A stretch of 64,000 nucleotides of DNA from Dyella mobilis (GCF_016904945.1 NZ_JADIKF010000039.1:62001-126000); one strand, 5' to 3'. Shown: positions 18,790 to 28,346, counted from the first letter of the stretch. Program-made: numbers and translations. Notes: generated by a model from the letters alone, not told the origin.

Positions 18790-19410
18790 ATGGTCCAGAA
18801 CGCCCGTTCCCGGACAGTACTCGCCCTGTACTCCGCGGCCGATGACATTCAGTGTCACCGCGTACGGCTGGTGCTGGCAGCTAAGGGGGTTACTTACGAT
18901 CTGGTCCAGGTCGACCCGGCCAAGCCGCCGGAAGACCTGATCGACCTCAATCCCTATCACAGCTTGCCGACCCTGGTGGATCGCGACCTCACCCTGTACG
19001 ACACCTCGGTGGTGTGCGAATACCTGGATGAGCGCTATCCGCATCCGCCCTTGATGCCCATCGACCCGCTCTCCCGCGCGCGGCTGCGGCTGGCGGCCGT
19101 GAGGATAGAGCGAGATTGGTTGTCGGAGGTGGAGCACATCCGGGCCGGCGGCAAGCCGGCGGACCTGGCCCGCAAGCGCCTGCGCGAGCAACTGCTGGCT
19201 GCCCTGCCTTTGTTCAAGGCCTCCAAGTTTTTCCTCAATCCGGAGATGAGCCTGGCCGACTGCCTGGTCACCCCGGTGATCTGGCGGCTACCTTCGCTGG
19301 GCGTGGAGCTGGGGCGCGAAGGCAAGCCGATCATGGATTATGGCGAGCGTTTGTTCCACAGTCAGGGTTATGCTCGCAGTTTGACGTCGGAAGAAAAGGC
19401 TTTACGGTGA
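18790..19410 (+). CDS. sspA: Stringent starvation protein A (glutathione S-transferase fold)
   Basis: The 206-residue protein has an N-terminal thioredoxin-like GST domain (SAADDIQCHRVRLVLAAKG; YHSLPTLVDRDLTLYDTSVV) and a C-terminal helical domain. SspA binds RNA polymerase and helps acid and starvation responses. It follows petABC after 73 bases and is followed by sspB; this petABC-sspAB order is common in gammaproteobacteria. Confidence 0.94.
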   Translation: MVQNARSRTVLALYSAADDIQCHRVRLVLAAKGVTYDLVQVDPAKPPEDLIDLNPYHSLPTLVDRDLTLYDTSVVCEYLDERYPHPPLMPIDPLSRARLRLAAVRIERDWLSEVEHIRAGGKPADLARKRLREQLLAALPLFKASKFFLNPEMSLADCLVTPVIWRLPSLGVELGREGKPIMDYGERLFHSQGYARSLTSEEKALR

Positions 19411-19427
19411 CTCAGCAGGACCACGGG

Positions 19428-19847
19428 ATGACCTCCAACCGCCCCTATCTGTTGCGGGCGATCTACGACTGGATCAGCGACAACAATCTCACCCCATACA
19501 TGCTGGTGGATGCCACGCGCAGCGGCGTGCGTGTGCCCACGCACGTGATCAAGAACGGGCAGGTGGTGCTCAACATGGCCATGCGCGCGGTGGCCAACCT
19601 GGACCTGGGCAACGAATGGATCAGCTTCCAGGCCCGCTTCTCGGGCGTCAGCCACAGCATCCAGATCCCGATCCCGGCCGTGCTGGCCTTGTATGCCCAG
19701 GAGAACGGGCAGGGCATGATGTTTCCGGCCGATGAGGATGGCGGGGATACCCCTTCCGATAACCCACCCTCGCCGCCAGCACCCGATCCCACCACGGATG
19801 GCGACAAACCCAAGCGCGGCGGATCGCATTTGCGGGTAGTGAAATAA
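19428..19847 (+). CDS. sspB: ClpXP protease specificity-enhancing factor SspB
   Basis: SspB tethers ssrA-tagged proteins to ClpXP. The 139-residue protein has the folded substrate-binding part (RPYLLRAIYDWISDNNLTPY; MAMRAVANLDLGNEWISF), a Pro/Asp-rich linker, and a basic C-terminal tail ending GGSHLRVVK that matches the ClpX-binding module. The ATG at 19428 has AGGA seven bases upstream; an in-frame GTG at 19407 overlaps the sspA stop and is an alternative. Confidence 0.95.
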   Translation: MTSNRPYLLRAIYDWISDNNLTPYMLVDATRSGVRVPTHVIKNGQVVLNMAMRAVANLDLGNEWISFQARFSGVSHSIQIPIPAVLALYAQENGQGMMFPADEDGGDTPSDNPPSPPAPDPTTDGDKPKRGGSHLRVVK

Positions 19848-19869
19848 CCTGCACCTGGCCTACGGTCGC

Positions 19870-19964
19870 AGGTTGGGTTACCCCGGACTAGGTCTGTGGG
19901 TAATCCAATAAACCCCCAACATTGAGAAAAAAAGTTGGGTTACGCTTCGCTAATCCAACCTACG
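19870..19964. repeat. GTTGGGTTAC / GTAATCCAAC intergenic repeat pair
   Basis: Two diverged copies occur between the convergent sspB and DUF3301 genes. GGTTGGGTTACC at 19871-19882 is followed by GGTAATCCAA at about 19899-19908. GTTGGGTTACGCTTCGCTAA begins at 19934, and the inverted half (TAATCCAACC) ends near 19960. Each can form a hairpin with a GCTTCGC-type loop. Elements of this kind are common intergenic repeats in gammaproteobacterial chromosomes and may end transcription from both sides here. Confidence 0.65.
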
Positions 19965-19975
19965 AATGCGTGGGT

Positions 19976-20392
19976 TTAATGGCGCACATCGCGGTCACGG
20001 TCCCGTGGCCGAAACGGCACGATGTTTCCCCCGGATGGTGCATGCCCCGGCTCGATGGCATCCTCGGTCCGCTCCGGCGTATACAGCTCGATGGTCGGCA
20101 GGACCAAGGCCGTGAGCACGTTGCCGATCATCCATAGATGGCCGGCTTCGCGATCGTTGCCGTCGATGCTTACTTCAAAACTGTAGCGCCGCTCCAGCAC
20201 GCGCTGGTCGCCGAAGCGCCGCAGGCGCCATCCGCTCAGGCCGACGGTTTCGTCCAGCAGTTGCAGGCCGTGCTGCTGGCAGCGGGAACGTGCTTCCTGG
20301 ATGGCGCGGTCGCGGGCACGGCTGAGCCTTAGCCACAAGCCGACCAGGAGAACGAGCACCAGCAGAAGGAAAAGGGTAGCGAAGTCGCCCAT
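19976..20392 (-). CDS. DUF3301 membrane-anchored protein
   Basis: The 138-residue product starts with one strong membrane helix (LFLLLVLVLLVGLWLRL), then an RDRAIQEARSRCQQHGLQLLDETV segment typical of DUF3301, and ends in an arginine/aspartate-rich tail. The function of the family is unknown. It follows nadC by 37 bases on the same strand and likely shares its transcript. Confidence 0.75.
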   Translation of the reverse strand: MGDFATLFLLLVLVLLVGLWLRLSRARDRAIQEARSRCQQHGLQLLDETVGLSGWRLRRFGDQRVLERRYSFEVSIDGNDREAGHLWMIGNVLTALVLPTIELYTPERTEDAIEPGHAPSGGNIVPFRPRDRDRDVRH

Positions 20393-20429
20393 GCACAGAG
20401 TGTGTGGGCGACTGGCTGAAGCTGCAAGC

Positions 20430-21287
20430 TCAGTTGATCTTCAACCTGAGCGAAAGATCGACCGCACGCACGTGTTTGGTCAGTGCGCCGACCGAGATGT
20501 AATCGACGCCGGTTTGTGCGAAGTCGCCAATGGTGCTCAGGTCGACGTTGCCGGAGATCTCCAGCGGCACGCTTCCTGCGGCGAGCGCAACCGCTTCGCG
20601 CATCAGCGGAAGGGTGAAGTTGTCGAGCATCACGCGATCGACGCCGGCATCCAATGCCTGCTGCAGTTCGTCGAGATTTTCCACTTCCACCTCCAGTAGC
20701 AGGGTGGGGTGGAGCTGACGCGCCGCCAGCACCGCTGCGGCGATGCTGCCGGCGGCGATGATGTGGTTTTCTTTCACCAGGATGGCGTCGTACAACCCGA
20801 TGCGATGGTTGTGGCCGCCGCCGCAGCGTACCGCGTACTTCTGCGCCAGGCGCATGCCCGGCACGGTTTTGCGGGTGTCGAGCACACGCGTCCGGGTGCC
20901 GGCGACCGCGGCGACATAAGCGGCCGTGTTGGTGGCGGTGCCGGAGAGCAATTGCAGGAAATTGAGTGCCGAGCGCTCCGCGCTGACCAGGGCGCGAGCA
21001 TCGCCGTGGATCACGCAAATCACACTGTCCGGCGCGACCCGGTCGCCATCATCGACGCGCCACTCGATCTGTGCCTTGGGATCGAGTTTGTGCACGCAGG
21101 TGTTGAACCAGGGGATGCCGGCGATCACCGCATCCTCGCGGCAGGTCAGCTGCGCAGTGGCCTGTGCGTCGGCGGGCAGAAGGCTGGCGGTGGCGTCGCC
21201 TTTGCCGAGATCTTCGGCGAAGGCGCGGTCCACGTCGGCGTTGATCGTTGCCTGATCGGGCGGGGTGAAGCGTAGAGCAGTAGTCAT
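20430..21287 (-). CDS. nadC: Nicotinate-nucleotide pyrophosphorylase (carboxylating)
   Basis: NadC converts quinolinate and PRPP into nicotinate mononucleotide in de novo NAD synthesis. The 285-residue protein shows the family landmarks LLSGTATNT, DTRKTVPGMR, KYAVRCGGGHNHR, KENHI, EVEVENLDEL and DNFTLPLMR. Its ATG overlaps the stop of the DUF1631 gene by four bases. No nadA or nadB is in the window. Confidence 0.97.
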   Translation of the reverse strand: MTTALRFTPPDQATINADVDRAFAEDLGKGDATASLLPADAQATAQLTCREDAVIAGIPWFNTCVHKLDPKAQIEWRVDDGDRVAPDSVICVIHGDARALVSAERSALNFLQLLSGTATNTAAYVAAVAGTRTRVLDTRKTVPGMRLAQKYAVRCGGGHNHRIGLYDAILVKENHIIAAGSIAAAVLAARQLHPTLLLEVEVENLDELQQALDAGVDRVMLDNFTLPLMREAVALAAGSVPLEISGNVDLSTIGDFAQTGVDYISVGALTKHVRAVDLSLRLKIN

Positions 21288-23644
21288 TCCGTATCGCTGG
21301 TGCGGCCGTCTTCGTGGCTCAATCGGTCAACAATAGCATCCAGCGCGCGGTCGAACAGTGCATTGGAGGCCAGCACGCGAGCGCGACCCTCGGCCATGAC
21401 CGTGGCCAGCTCGTACGGCGAATAATCCGCCACCTTCAGGCCGCGGCGATTGACGAACAGGTAGCGGCCGCTCATCGGGCTGATCCAGGACAGCTTGGCA
21501 CGCTCGAAGTGCGGTTCCTCATCGCCGTTGAACTCCAGCCAGCTGCCTGGCTTGAGCGCACTGACGTGCTCGAGCTGTTCGCGCACTTCGGGTGCGATGG
21601 CACTTGCCTCGGGCTCGGCCTGGGTGGGGTCGTCTTCCAGGTCGGCCACGTTCTCGGTAAGCGGTTGGATGCTTTCGGGAATGGGCAAGGGAGCCGGCGC
21701 GCTTTCGGCGGCCTGTGCCGCTTCCGTCGCCGGCGCCGCTTCACCCAGCTGCTGCCGATAGTACGTGTGCAGTTGGCCGAGCAGGCGCTCGATATCGGCC
21801 TCCTGGAACGCCACGTTGCCCAGGCCCTTGCGCAATGCGCGCTCGATGCCGGGCAGGAGCTGGCGCAGGTCGCGCTTGGCTTCCGGCGTACGAGCAGGCT
21901 TGGTACTGGCGATGAAGGCGTCGACGAAGCGCAAGGCTTCGCGGAATTCGCTGGACTCCTCACCCTGGCGCAGGATGGTGAGCACCAGGTAATTGGCCCA
22001 GGCGCGCGACAGCACGCCGTGAATCAGTGGCGGCAGGACGTGGTCGCCGATCCGGTTGAGGATTTCGCGTGCGGCGCGGCGGCGTGCCTGCTCGAGCTTT
22101 TCGCGGCCGCGGGTGGATTCGGCAACGCGCTGCTCGGCCAGTTCGGCGCGGCGGCGGTTGGAATCCTGGAACTGTTGCAGCTCGGCGGACAGACGATCGA
22201 ACAACGTCATGTCGTCGTCGAATTCCTGCAACAGGCGCTCGACGATGCCCTTGATGGTGTCGTGCAGGCGTCCGTCGCGGTCCGATTCTTCCGACCAGCT
22301 CTTGGCTGCATCGGCCAGCCCGTCGAGCAGGCGGCGTGCCGGATGCTGGCGATGGGCGAACAGTTTGCGATCGAGAATCGCGGCTTTGAGATACGGAATC
22401 TGCAGGCGCGCCAGCATCACCTGCATTTGCGGCGGCAGATTGCGGTCTTCGAGAATGAACTCGAACAGCATGCCGACCAGATCGATCGTATCTTCGTCGA
22501 TGGTGGCGATTTGGCCCGGGCGCTGGCCGCGCAGCGAGCCCAACTGCGACAGCAACTGTTCTTTCAGTTGCAGCACCTGCTGGGTGATATCCAGGGTGCT
22601 GCTGCTGCCGACCGACAGAGGCATGACGGGTACGGTGGCCGCCTGGCTCTGCAGCACGCTGAGTGCGCCGATCAATTCGTTGGCGGTGGGCAGCGGACCT
22701 TGCGCCATGGCCGCAAGCGGCACATTCGGATGAGCCCGGCGTGCGCCGAACAGTGTGCGCAAGGTTTGCAGCAATTCGGCCGAGGCTTCGCTGTCCTCGG
22801 CCATGATGGGTGCAGGCATTTCGCCCGCGGCACCGGCCGCGCCGGCGGGTGCCGAAGCGCCGCCCTGGCGCACCACCTCGTGACGCAGCTGCGGCAATAC
22901 GCCTGCACGCATCAGTTCGGCATTGGTTTCCTGGTACAGCTCATCCAGCGACGCCATCACGTAGCGATCGAACAGCTTGTAGATGATCAGCTTCACGCGC
23001 ATGTCGGCGCTGAGTTCGCGCATCGCCTGGCGGAATGCCTGGGAGAGCAGGGCCGGGCCGATCGGGTTGGTGGCGTCCTCGATCTTCACGCCGCCGCAGA
23101 TCACCGACAGCCGCTGGTTTACCGCGAACAGATCGCGGGCCAGGCGGGTCTCGTTCTTGCCGATCATGCTGGTGATGGCCAGCGATTCTTCCAGCTCGTT
23201 GTCGGCGACCAGCGAGAGCTCGATCGATCCGACCGCGGGCGCCGAGGTGCCGGGCAAGGGGGGGGAGCGGGTGCCGCTCACAAAGTCGTTCAGCTCGCGC
23301 GATACCTGGGCCAGGAAACCGCGCTCGATCACCGACCGGCGCTTGCGCACTTCGCGCATGCCGTCGAAGTAATGCATCTGCGCGGCATTGTTCTCGGCCT
23401 TCTCGGCCAGATCGAACAAGGCGTCATCGACGTGCTCGAACATGTTGCCGATGTACTGCTGCAGGCGGCGGGTGGCAATGCTCCGGACAGCATTCAACAA
23501 GTCGCCTCCACGGCCACTGGACGGGTCCAGTCGCTGGCTGAGATTGACGATATTGGATGGCTCGTTGGCTTGATTCACCGCCACACCCCTGTGGTTGGCC
23601 GGATTTACTAAGAACGACGGTTGGCCGGCTGATCCCTTGAACAT
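21284..23644 (-). CDS. DUF1631 family protein
   Basis: This 786-residue protein matches the DUF1631 type: a helical N-terminal part (YIGNMFEHVDDALFDLAEKAE, FDGMREVRKRR), a long middle with coiled-coil character (about residues 460-530, rich in Glu/Arg) and an acidic, proline-rich linker near 660-690. A C-terminal PilZ-like region follows (LKPGSWLEFN, RAKLSWISPMSGRYLFVNRRG). The presence of a PilZ-like end suggests c-di-GMP or stress signalling, but no function is proven. It is translationally coupled to nadC. Confidence 0.8.
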   Translation of the reverse strand: MFKGSAGQPSFLVNPANHRGVAVNQANEPSNIVNLSQRLDPSSGRGGDLLNAVRSIATRRLQQYIGNMFEHVDDALFDLAEKAENNAAQMHYFDGMREVRKRRSVIERGFLAQVSRELNDFVSGTRSPPLPGTSAPAVGSIELSLVADNELEESLAITSMIGKNETRLARDLFAVNQRLSVICGGVKIEDATNPIGPALLSQAFRQAMRELSADMRVKLIIYKLFDRYVMASLDELYQETNAELMRAGVLPQLRHEVVRQGGASAPAGAAGAAGEMPAPIMAEDSEASAELLQTLRTLFGARRAHPNVPLAAMAQGPLPTANELIGALSVLQSQAATVPVMPLSVGSSSTLDITQQVLQLKEQLLSQLGSLRGQRPGQIATIDEDTIDLVGMLFEFILEDRNLPPQMQVMLARLQIPYLKAAILDRKLFAHRQHPARRLLDGLADAAKSWSEESDRDGRLHDTIKGIVERLLQEFDDDMTLFDRLSAELQQFQDSNRRRAELAEQRVAESTRGREKLEQARRRAAREILNRIGDHVLPPLIHGVLSRAWANYLVLTILRQGEESSEFREALRFVDAFIASTKPARTPEAKRDLRQLLPGIERALRKGLGNVAFQEADIERLLGQLHTYYRQQLGEAAPATEAAQAAESAPAPLPIPESIQPLTENVADLEDDPTQAEPEASAIAPEVREQLEHVSALKPGSWLEFNGDEEPHFERAKLSWISPMSGRYLFVNRRGLKVADYSPYELATVMAEGRARVLASNALFDRALDAIVDRLSHEDGRTSDTE

Positions 23645-23740
23645 AAGCGAAAACGCGTCGCCCTGCTATGCCGGGCGTCAACAAATTCAGCTTTGCCGTT
23701 CAGGCCAGGCCGGGGTGGCAGGTATTTACGTAAGAGAAGC

Positions 23741-24013
23741 TTAAGCTTGCGCTGGAAAATCGTTGAGCTGGGTGGTGCCGATGCCTTCCTCGGGCAGCAT
23801 CACCGGAATGCCGTCTTCGACCCGGTAGACCACTTTGCGGTCCACGGTGATCAGCCCCTCGCCGAGCCGGGTTTGTACCGACGAGCCCACCACGTTGACC
23901 ACCTGGCCGGCGTCGATGGCCTGGTTGAGCGCGTGCAGTTCGCTGCTGTTGAGCGGGCGCACCGGCGTCTTGCTTACCGGGCAGCAGAGAATGTCGAGCA
24001 GGCGCTTGTCCAT
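23741..24013 (-). CDS. Trm112 / YcaR-like small protein
   Basis: The 90-residue product begins [18 protein letters not shown], the Trm112/UPF0434 N-terminus with a Cys-Cys-Pro turn, and ends [12 protein letters not shown], the other half of the family fold. In bacteria these small proteins are often near lipid A or nucleotide genes and have no firmly established role. The zinc cysteines are reduced to the first pair, as usual for bacterial forms. The start at 24013 is 67 bases from the divergent purE. Confidence 0.85.
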   Translation of the reverse strand: MDKRLLDILCCPVSKTPVRPLNSSELHALNQAIDAGQVVNVVGSSVQTRLGEGLITVDRKVVYRVEDGIPVMLPEEGIGTTQLNDFPAQA

Positions 24014-24051
24014 GGGGCAGGGCGGGTATCGTTGCAGTGCGGGGAAGCACG

Positions 24052-24057
24052 TACAAT
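24052..24057 (+). promoter_or_regulatory. Likely -10 element of purE-purK
   Basis: TACAAT lies 23 bases before the purE ATG. The -35 is not clear (the best candidate, around 24027-24037, is poorly spaced). No obvious PurR-like palindrome was recognised. Confidence 0.45.
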
Positions 24058-24080
24058 ATCCCCTTTTGGACGACCGGGCC

Positions 24081-24584
24081 ATGACGGTAACAACGGCAGC
24101 ACCGCGGGTAGGGGTGGTGATGGGATCGCGTTCGGATTGGGAAACCATGACGCATGCGGCCGATGTGCTACAGGAGCTGGGCGTCGCCCACGAGGTGCGT
24201 GTCGTCTCCGCCCACCGTACTCCCGATTTGCTGTTCCAGTACGCCGAAGAGGCCGTGGGCCGCGGCATTCAGGTAATCATCGCCGGTGCCGGCGGCGCCG
24301 CGCACTTGCCCGGCATGCTGGCGGCCAAGACGCGCTTGCCGGTGCTGGGTGTGCCGGTGCAGTCCAAGGCGCTCAACGGTATGGATTCGCTACTTTCCAT
24401 CGCGCAGATGCCGGCCGGCATTCCGGTGGGAACGCTGGCGATTGGCCGGGCGGGGGCGGTCAACGCAGGCCTGCTGGCGGCTGCCGTGCTCGCCTTGCAC
24501 GATCCTGCCCTGGCGGCGGCGGTGGAGGCTTTTCGCTCCCGCCAGACCCAGACGGTCCTGGATCACCCGGACCCGCGGACGTGA
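24081..24584 (+). CDS. purE: N5-carboxyaminoimidazole ribonucleotide mutase
   Basis: PurE converts N5-CAIR to CAIR in purine synthesis. The 167-residue protein has [14 protein letters not shown] at the N-terminus, [10 protein letters not shown] and [14 protein letters not shown], all class I PurE motifs. The ATG at 24081 begins right after the leader; longer upstream frames run antisense to the Trm112-like gene. It overlaps purK by four bases (GTGA). Confidence 0.97.
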   Translation: MTVTTAAPRVGVVMGSRSDWETMTHAADVLQELGVAHEVRVVSAHRTPDLLFQYAEEAVGRGIQVIIAGAGGAAHLPGMLAAKTRLPVLGVPVQSKALNGMDSLLSIAQMPAGIPVGTLAIGRAGAVNAGLLAAAVLALHDPALAAAVEAFRSRQTQTVLDHPDPRT

Positions 24585-25738
24585 CCGTGCGCAAGCAACC
24601 CGTGCTCGGCATTCTTGGTGGCGGGCAATTGGCCCGCATGCTGGCCCTGGCCGCTGCCCCATTGGGCGTGAATACGCTGGTGGTCGATAGCGCCGCCGAT
24701 GCGTGCGCCGGGCAGGTGGCACCGCTGCGGCTGGCCGACTGGACCGATTACGCGACCCTGGAAAAATTCGCGGCCGAAGTCGACGTGGTGACCTTCGATT
24801 TCGAGAATGTGCCCGCGGAAACGGCACATTGGCTGGCCGAGCGCGTGCAGGTGTTTCCCGATCCGCGCGCGCTGGCGGTGGCGCAGGATCGCCTAGCCGA
24901 GAAAACCCTGTTTCGCGAATGCGGTCTTGAGACGCCTGCTTTCCACGCGGTCGATACGCGCGAAGACCTGGACCGTGCCCTTGCTTCGATCGGTGCGCCG
25001 GCCATTCTGAAGACGCGCCGCCTGGGCTACGACGGCAAAGGGCAGTTCCGCATCAAGCAGCTCGCCGATGCGGATGCCGCGTGGGCGGCACTTGGCGCGC
25101 AGGCCACGGCGCATGGGTTGATCCTGGAAGCTTTCGTACCTTTCGAGCGCGAGCTTTCCGTTCTGGCGGTGCGCGCCCGCAACGGCGACTTTCGTATCTG
25201 GCCGCTGACCCAGAACTGGCACACCGATGGCGTGCTGAGTCTCAGCCTGGCGCCGGCTCCAAAGGTGAATGCCCTGCAGCAGCGCGCAGAAGAACTGGCG
25301 CGCATCCTGGCCGAGCGTCTGGGCTACGTCGGGGTCTTTGCGCTGGAATTGTTCGTCAAGGACGGCCAGCTGCTGGGCAACGAGATGGCGCCGCGCGTGC
25401 ACAATTCCGGCCATTGGACCATCGAAGGGGCCATCGCCAGCCAGTTCGAGAATCACGTGCGCGCCGTGCTGGGCCTGCCCTTGGGCGATACCTCGGCACG
25501 CGGTTTCTCGGTGATGTTCAATTGGATCGGCGAGTTGCCGGATGCCGCGCCGGTGCTCCGTGCGACCGATGGGCACTGGCACGATTACGGTAAGCAGTCG
25601 CGGCCGGGGCGCAAGGTGGGGCATGCCACCGTTTGCGCGCAGGACGCAGCCACGCTTGCTGCACGTATCGGTGACGTAGCGCGTGCGCTGACGCGCGAAG
25701 AGCAGGCCATGCCAGCGGTGCGCCTGCTGGCGGACTGA
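24581..25738 (+). CDS. purK: N5-carboxyaminoimidazole ribonucleotide synthase
   Basis: PurK uses ATP and bicarbonate to make N5-CAIR from AIR and feeds PurE. The 385-residue ATP-grasp protein has [17 protein letters not shown] at the start, [26 protein letters not shown] and [17 protein letters not shown]. The start is a GTG at 24581 overlapping the purE stop; a second GTG at 24587 is possible. Confidence 0.97.
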   Translation: MTVRKQPVLGILGGGQLARMLALAAAPLGVNTLVVDSAADACAGQVAPLRLADWTDYATLEKFAAEVDVVTFDFENVPAETAHWLAERVQVFPDPRALAVAQDRLAEKTLFRECGLETPAFHAVDTREDLDRALASIGAPAILKTRRLGYDGKGQFRIKQLADADAAWAALGAQATAHGLILEAFVPFERELSVLAVRARNGDFRIWPLTQNWHTDGVLSLSLAPAPKVNALQQRAEELARILAERLGYVGVFALELFVKDGQLLGNEMAPRVHNSGHWTIEGAIASQFENHVRAVLGLPLGDTSARGFSVMFNWIGELPDAAPVLRATDGHWHDYGKQSRPGRKVGHATVCAQDAATLAARIGDVARALTREEQAMPAVRLLAD

Positions 25739-25831
25739 CCGGGCCGTCCGCTTCCGGGCGGCCTGAGGTTGGGGGAGCACCCTGCCTTTTGCCAATCTCG
25801 AAGCGAGCTCCGATTGCGGCTCCGTGCAGGA

Positions 25832-25880
25832 GTGTCTCCTCGCCTCAATCCTCTCCCCCGCGGGGGAGAGGAGGAGACAC
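25832..25880. repeat. Long C/G-rich nested palindrome downstream of purK and sodB
   Basis: CCTCTCCCCCG (25850-25860) is followed directly by CGGGGGAGAGG (25861-25871), and an outer pair GTGTCTCC (25832-25839)/GGAGACAC (25873-25880) extends the stem. It sits between two convergent genes and could terminate both. It is the longest of three related palindromes in the window. Confidence 0.75.
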
Positions 25881-25885
25881 GGGGA

Positions 25886-26467
25886 TCAGGCGAGATTCTT
25901 CGCCGCGAAGTCCCAGTTCACCAGGTTCCAGAACGACTCCACGTACTTCGGGCGTGCGTTGCGGTAGTCGATGTAATAAGCGTGTTCCCACACGTCGATG
26001 GTGAACAGCGGCTTGTCGCTGCCGGTGATCGGGGTGGCGGCATTGGAGGTGTTCACGATGCCCAGCGAACCGTCGGGACGCTGTACCAGCCAGGTCCAGC
26101 CCGAGCCGAAGTTGCCGGTGGCGGACTTGGCGAACTCTTCCTTGAACTTGTCGAACGAACCGAAGGCCTTGTTGATCTCGTCGGCCAGCTTGCCGGTCGG
26201 AGCGTTGTGCTCCAGCGGCTTGCGCATCGAGTGCCAGTAGAAGGTGTGGTTCCAGATCTGTGCCGCGTTGTTGAACACGCCACCGGAGGACTTCTTGATG
26301 ATGTCTTCCAGTGCGGCGCTTTCGAACTCGGTGCCCTTGATCAGGTTGTTGAGGTTGGTCACGTAGGCCTGGTGATGCTTGCCGTAGTGGAACTCCAGAG
26401 TTTCGGCCGAGATGTTCGGCTCGAGGGCGTTCTTTTCGTAGGGCAACGGGGGAAGTTCGATCGCCAT
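25886..26467 (-). CDS. sodB: Superoxide dismutase [Fe]
   Basis: The 193-residue cytoplasmic enzyme has the metal ligands H27, H74, D158 and H162 (in FHYGKHH, NHTFYWH and [10 protein letters not shown]). Q70 in [11 protein letters not shown] is the residue expected for the iron form. It removes superoxide. It is divergent from grxD with a 109-base gap and has its own ATG at 26467. Confidence 0.97.
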   Translation of the reverse strand: MAIELPPLPYEKNALEPNISAETLEFHYGKHHQAYVTNLNNLIKGTEFESAALEDIIKKSSGGVFNNAAQIWNHTFYWHSMRKPLEHNAPTGKLADEINKAFGSFDKFKEEFAKSATGNFGSGWTWLVQRPDGSLGIVNTSNAATPITGSDKPLFTIDVWEHAYYIDYRNARPKYVESFWNLVNWDFAAKNLA

Positions 26468-26576
26468 GGGTAACTCCTGGGCGTTGGCTGAGGAAGACGG
26501 TTGGCCGGTCCGGTTGGGATGCCGGGGCGGCTGGTACACTATCGATCTGCTGCATTGTAGTGATGAATCGGAACTT

Positions 26577-26903
26577 ATGGACGTCAACGAGCGAATCAAG
26601 GCAGTGCTTGCCGAGCACCCGATCGTGCTCTTCATGAAGGGCACGCCCGAGTTTCCGATGTGCGGCTTTTCCAGCCGTGCCGCTCAGGCGTTGAAGGAAG
26701 CCAGTGCCGCATTTCACGCGGTCAATGTGCTGGCCGATCCGGAAATCCGCGCCGCGCTGCCGCATTACGCCAACTGGCCGACCTTCCCGCAGCTATTCAT
26801 TCAGGGCGAGCTGATCGGTGGTTGCGACATCGTCGAAGATTTGAAAGCTTCCGGCGAATTGGCGCGCATGGCCAACGACGTCGCCGGCGAGAGTCACGCA
26901 TGA
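26577..26903 (+). CDS. grxD: Monothiol glutaredoxin Grx4
   Basis: The 108-residue protein has the CGFS active site (C29) in [13 protein letters not shown], plus [16 protein letters not shown] for glutathione binding. Grx4-type proteins bind and pass on [2Fe-2S] clusters. The ATG at 26577 follows a possible -10 (CACTAT at 26537-26542). Its stop overlaps the SDR start by four bases. The nearby sodB suggests a local iron/redox theme. Confidence 0.95.
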   Translation: MDVNERIKAVLAEHPIVLFMKGTPEFPMCGFSSRAAQALKEASAAFHAVNVLADPEIRAALPHYANWPTFPQLFIQGELIGGCDIVEDLKASGELARMANDVAGESHA

Positions 26904-27667
26904 GCCTGCCTTTGCATCGTTTGCCCGCCACCTGGACATCATCCGACAACACCCTGGAAGGACGCGTGATTTTGGTCACCGGCGCCTATGGCGGGCTGGG
27001 CAGCGCCGTGTCGCGCGCGGCTGCGCGTGCGGGCGCCACAGTGGTGATCACCGGCAAGCGCAAGCGTCAACTGGAACAGCTTTACGATGCGATGGTCAAG
27101 GAAGGCCTGCGCGAGCCGGTGATTCATCCGCTCGATGTGGAAACCGCCACGCCGACGGATTACGAAGCCTTGGCTGACGGCCTGCAGCGCGACCTTGGCA
27201 GACTGGATGGCATCGTGCATGCCGCGGCCAGTTTCGCGGGCCTTACTCCGCTGGCCATGCACAAGCCCGATGCGTGGCTGCGTGCCTTGCACGTCAATGT
27301 GTCGGCACCGTTTGCGCTGACCCAGGCCTGCCTGCCGCTGCTCACCCGTGCACCGGACAGCGCAGCGGTATTCGTGCTGGACAATCCGGAGCTCGTGCAG
27401 CGGGCACACTGGGGCGCCTACGGTGTGTCGAAGGCCGCGCTGGAGCGCTTCGTTGCGATCCTGCACGACGAACACGACAGCGGTGCATTCCGCGTGCACG
27501 CCATCCTGCCTGCACCGATGCGCACGACGTTGCGTCGCACGGCATATTTCGGCGAGAACACCCTGGAGCATCCGCTGCCGGATGCCACGGCCGAAGCGGT
27601 GGTCTATCTACTGAGCGATCGCGCCGCTGCTGCGCGCGGTGCCGTGCTCGATCTGCGCGTGGCATGA
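26900..27667 (+). CDS. Short-chain dehydrogenase/reductase (YciK-like)
   Basis: The 255-residue protein has the nucleotide motif VTGAYGGLGSAVSRAAA, preceded by LEGRVIL, and the catalytic YxxxK in GAYGVSKAALE. HAAASFAGLTPL is the usual NNAG-region variant. It resembles YciK-type oxidoreductases, whose substrate is not known. It is translationally coupled to grxD and followed by marC after 52 bases. Confidence 0.88.
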   Translation: MSLPLHRLPATWTSSDNTLEGRVILVTGAYGGLGSAVSRAAARAGATVVITGKRKRQLEQLYDAMVKEGLREPVIHPLDVETATPTDYEALADGLQRDLGRLDGIVHAAASFAGLTPLAMHKPDAWLRALHVNVSAPFALTQACLPLLTRAPDSAAVFVLDNPELVQRAHWGAYGVSKAALERFVAILHDEHDSGAFRVHAILPAPMRTTLRRTAYFGENTLEHPLPDATAEAVVYLLSDRAAAARGAVLDLRVA

Positions 27668-27719
27668 TCACGTCCCGCGGCGCTCAGCCGCACTCGTGTG
27701 CGTTGAAACAGGGGGTGGA

Positions 27720-28331
27720 ATGGAAACGCAGATGACGACGTTGTCGGCAGCAATCCTGCTGTTCCTGATCATGGATCCGCTCGGCAACATCCCGATCTTC
27801 CTGAGTCTGCTCAAGGGCGTATCGCCCAAGCGCCGGCGTGCGGTGATGGTGCGCGAACTGCTGATTGCGCTGGCCGTACTGCTGGTGTTTCTGATGGGTG
27901 GTCAGCTCATTCTCAAGCTGCTGCAATTGCGGCAGGAGTCGATCAGCATTGCCGGCGGCATCGTGCTGTTCCTGATCGGCATCCGCATGGTGTTTCCGCC
28001 GGCCGACGGCGGCGGTATTTTCGGCGGCAGCGGAGAGGGCGAGCCCTTCATCGTGCCCATGGCGATCCCCGGTGTGGCAGGTCCTTCGGCGATGGCCGCC
28101 TTGCTCTTGCTTACCAATACCCAGCCCGGCCGCACGGCGGACTGGGCCACCGCGCTGCTCGGCGCCTGGTTTGCCACGGCGGTGATTCTGCTCAGCTCCA
28201 CCTATCTTTTCCGCTGGCTGGGCGAAAGTGTGCTCACCGCGCTGGAGCGCGTGATGGGCATGTTGCTGATCGCCTTGTCGGTGCAAATGTTCCTGGGTGG
28301 CATTGCGTCCTACCTGCATCTGACGGTTTGA
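27720..28331 (+). CDS. MarC family integral membrane protein
   Basis: The 203-residue protein has six predicted membrane helices and the MarC N-terminal pattern (FLIMDPLGNIPIFLSLLKGV) with SISIAGGIVLFLIGIRMVF in the middle. Family function is undefined. GGGGGTGGA lies immediately before the ATG. A short hairpin GCCGCCTGAGGCGGC at 28347-28361 follows the stop and may end the grxD-SDR-marC message. Confidence 0.9.
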   Translation: METQMTTLSAAILLFLIMDPLGNIPIFLSLLKGVSPKRRRAVMVRELLIALAVLLVFLMGGQLILKLLQLRQESISIAGGIVLFLIGIRMVFPPADGGGIFGGSGEGEPFIVPMAIPGVAGPSAMAALLLLTNTQPGRTADWATALLGAWFATAVILLSSTYLFRWLGESVLTALERVMGMLLIALSVQMFLGGIASYLHLTV

Positions 28332-28346
28332 ACGGAATTTTCTGTC

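Noticed and set aside
21314..23611. 765-codon open frame on the plus strand
   Set aside because: Antisense shadow of the DUF1631 gene.
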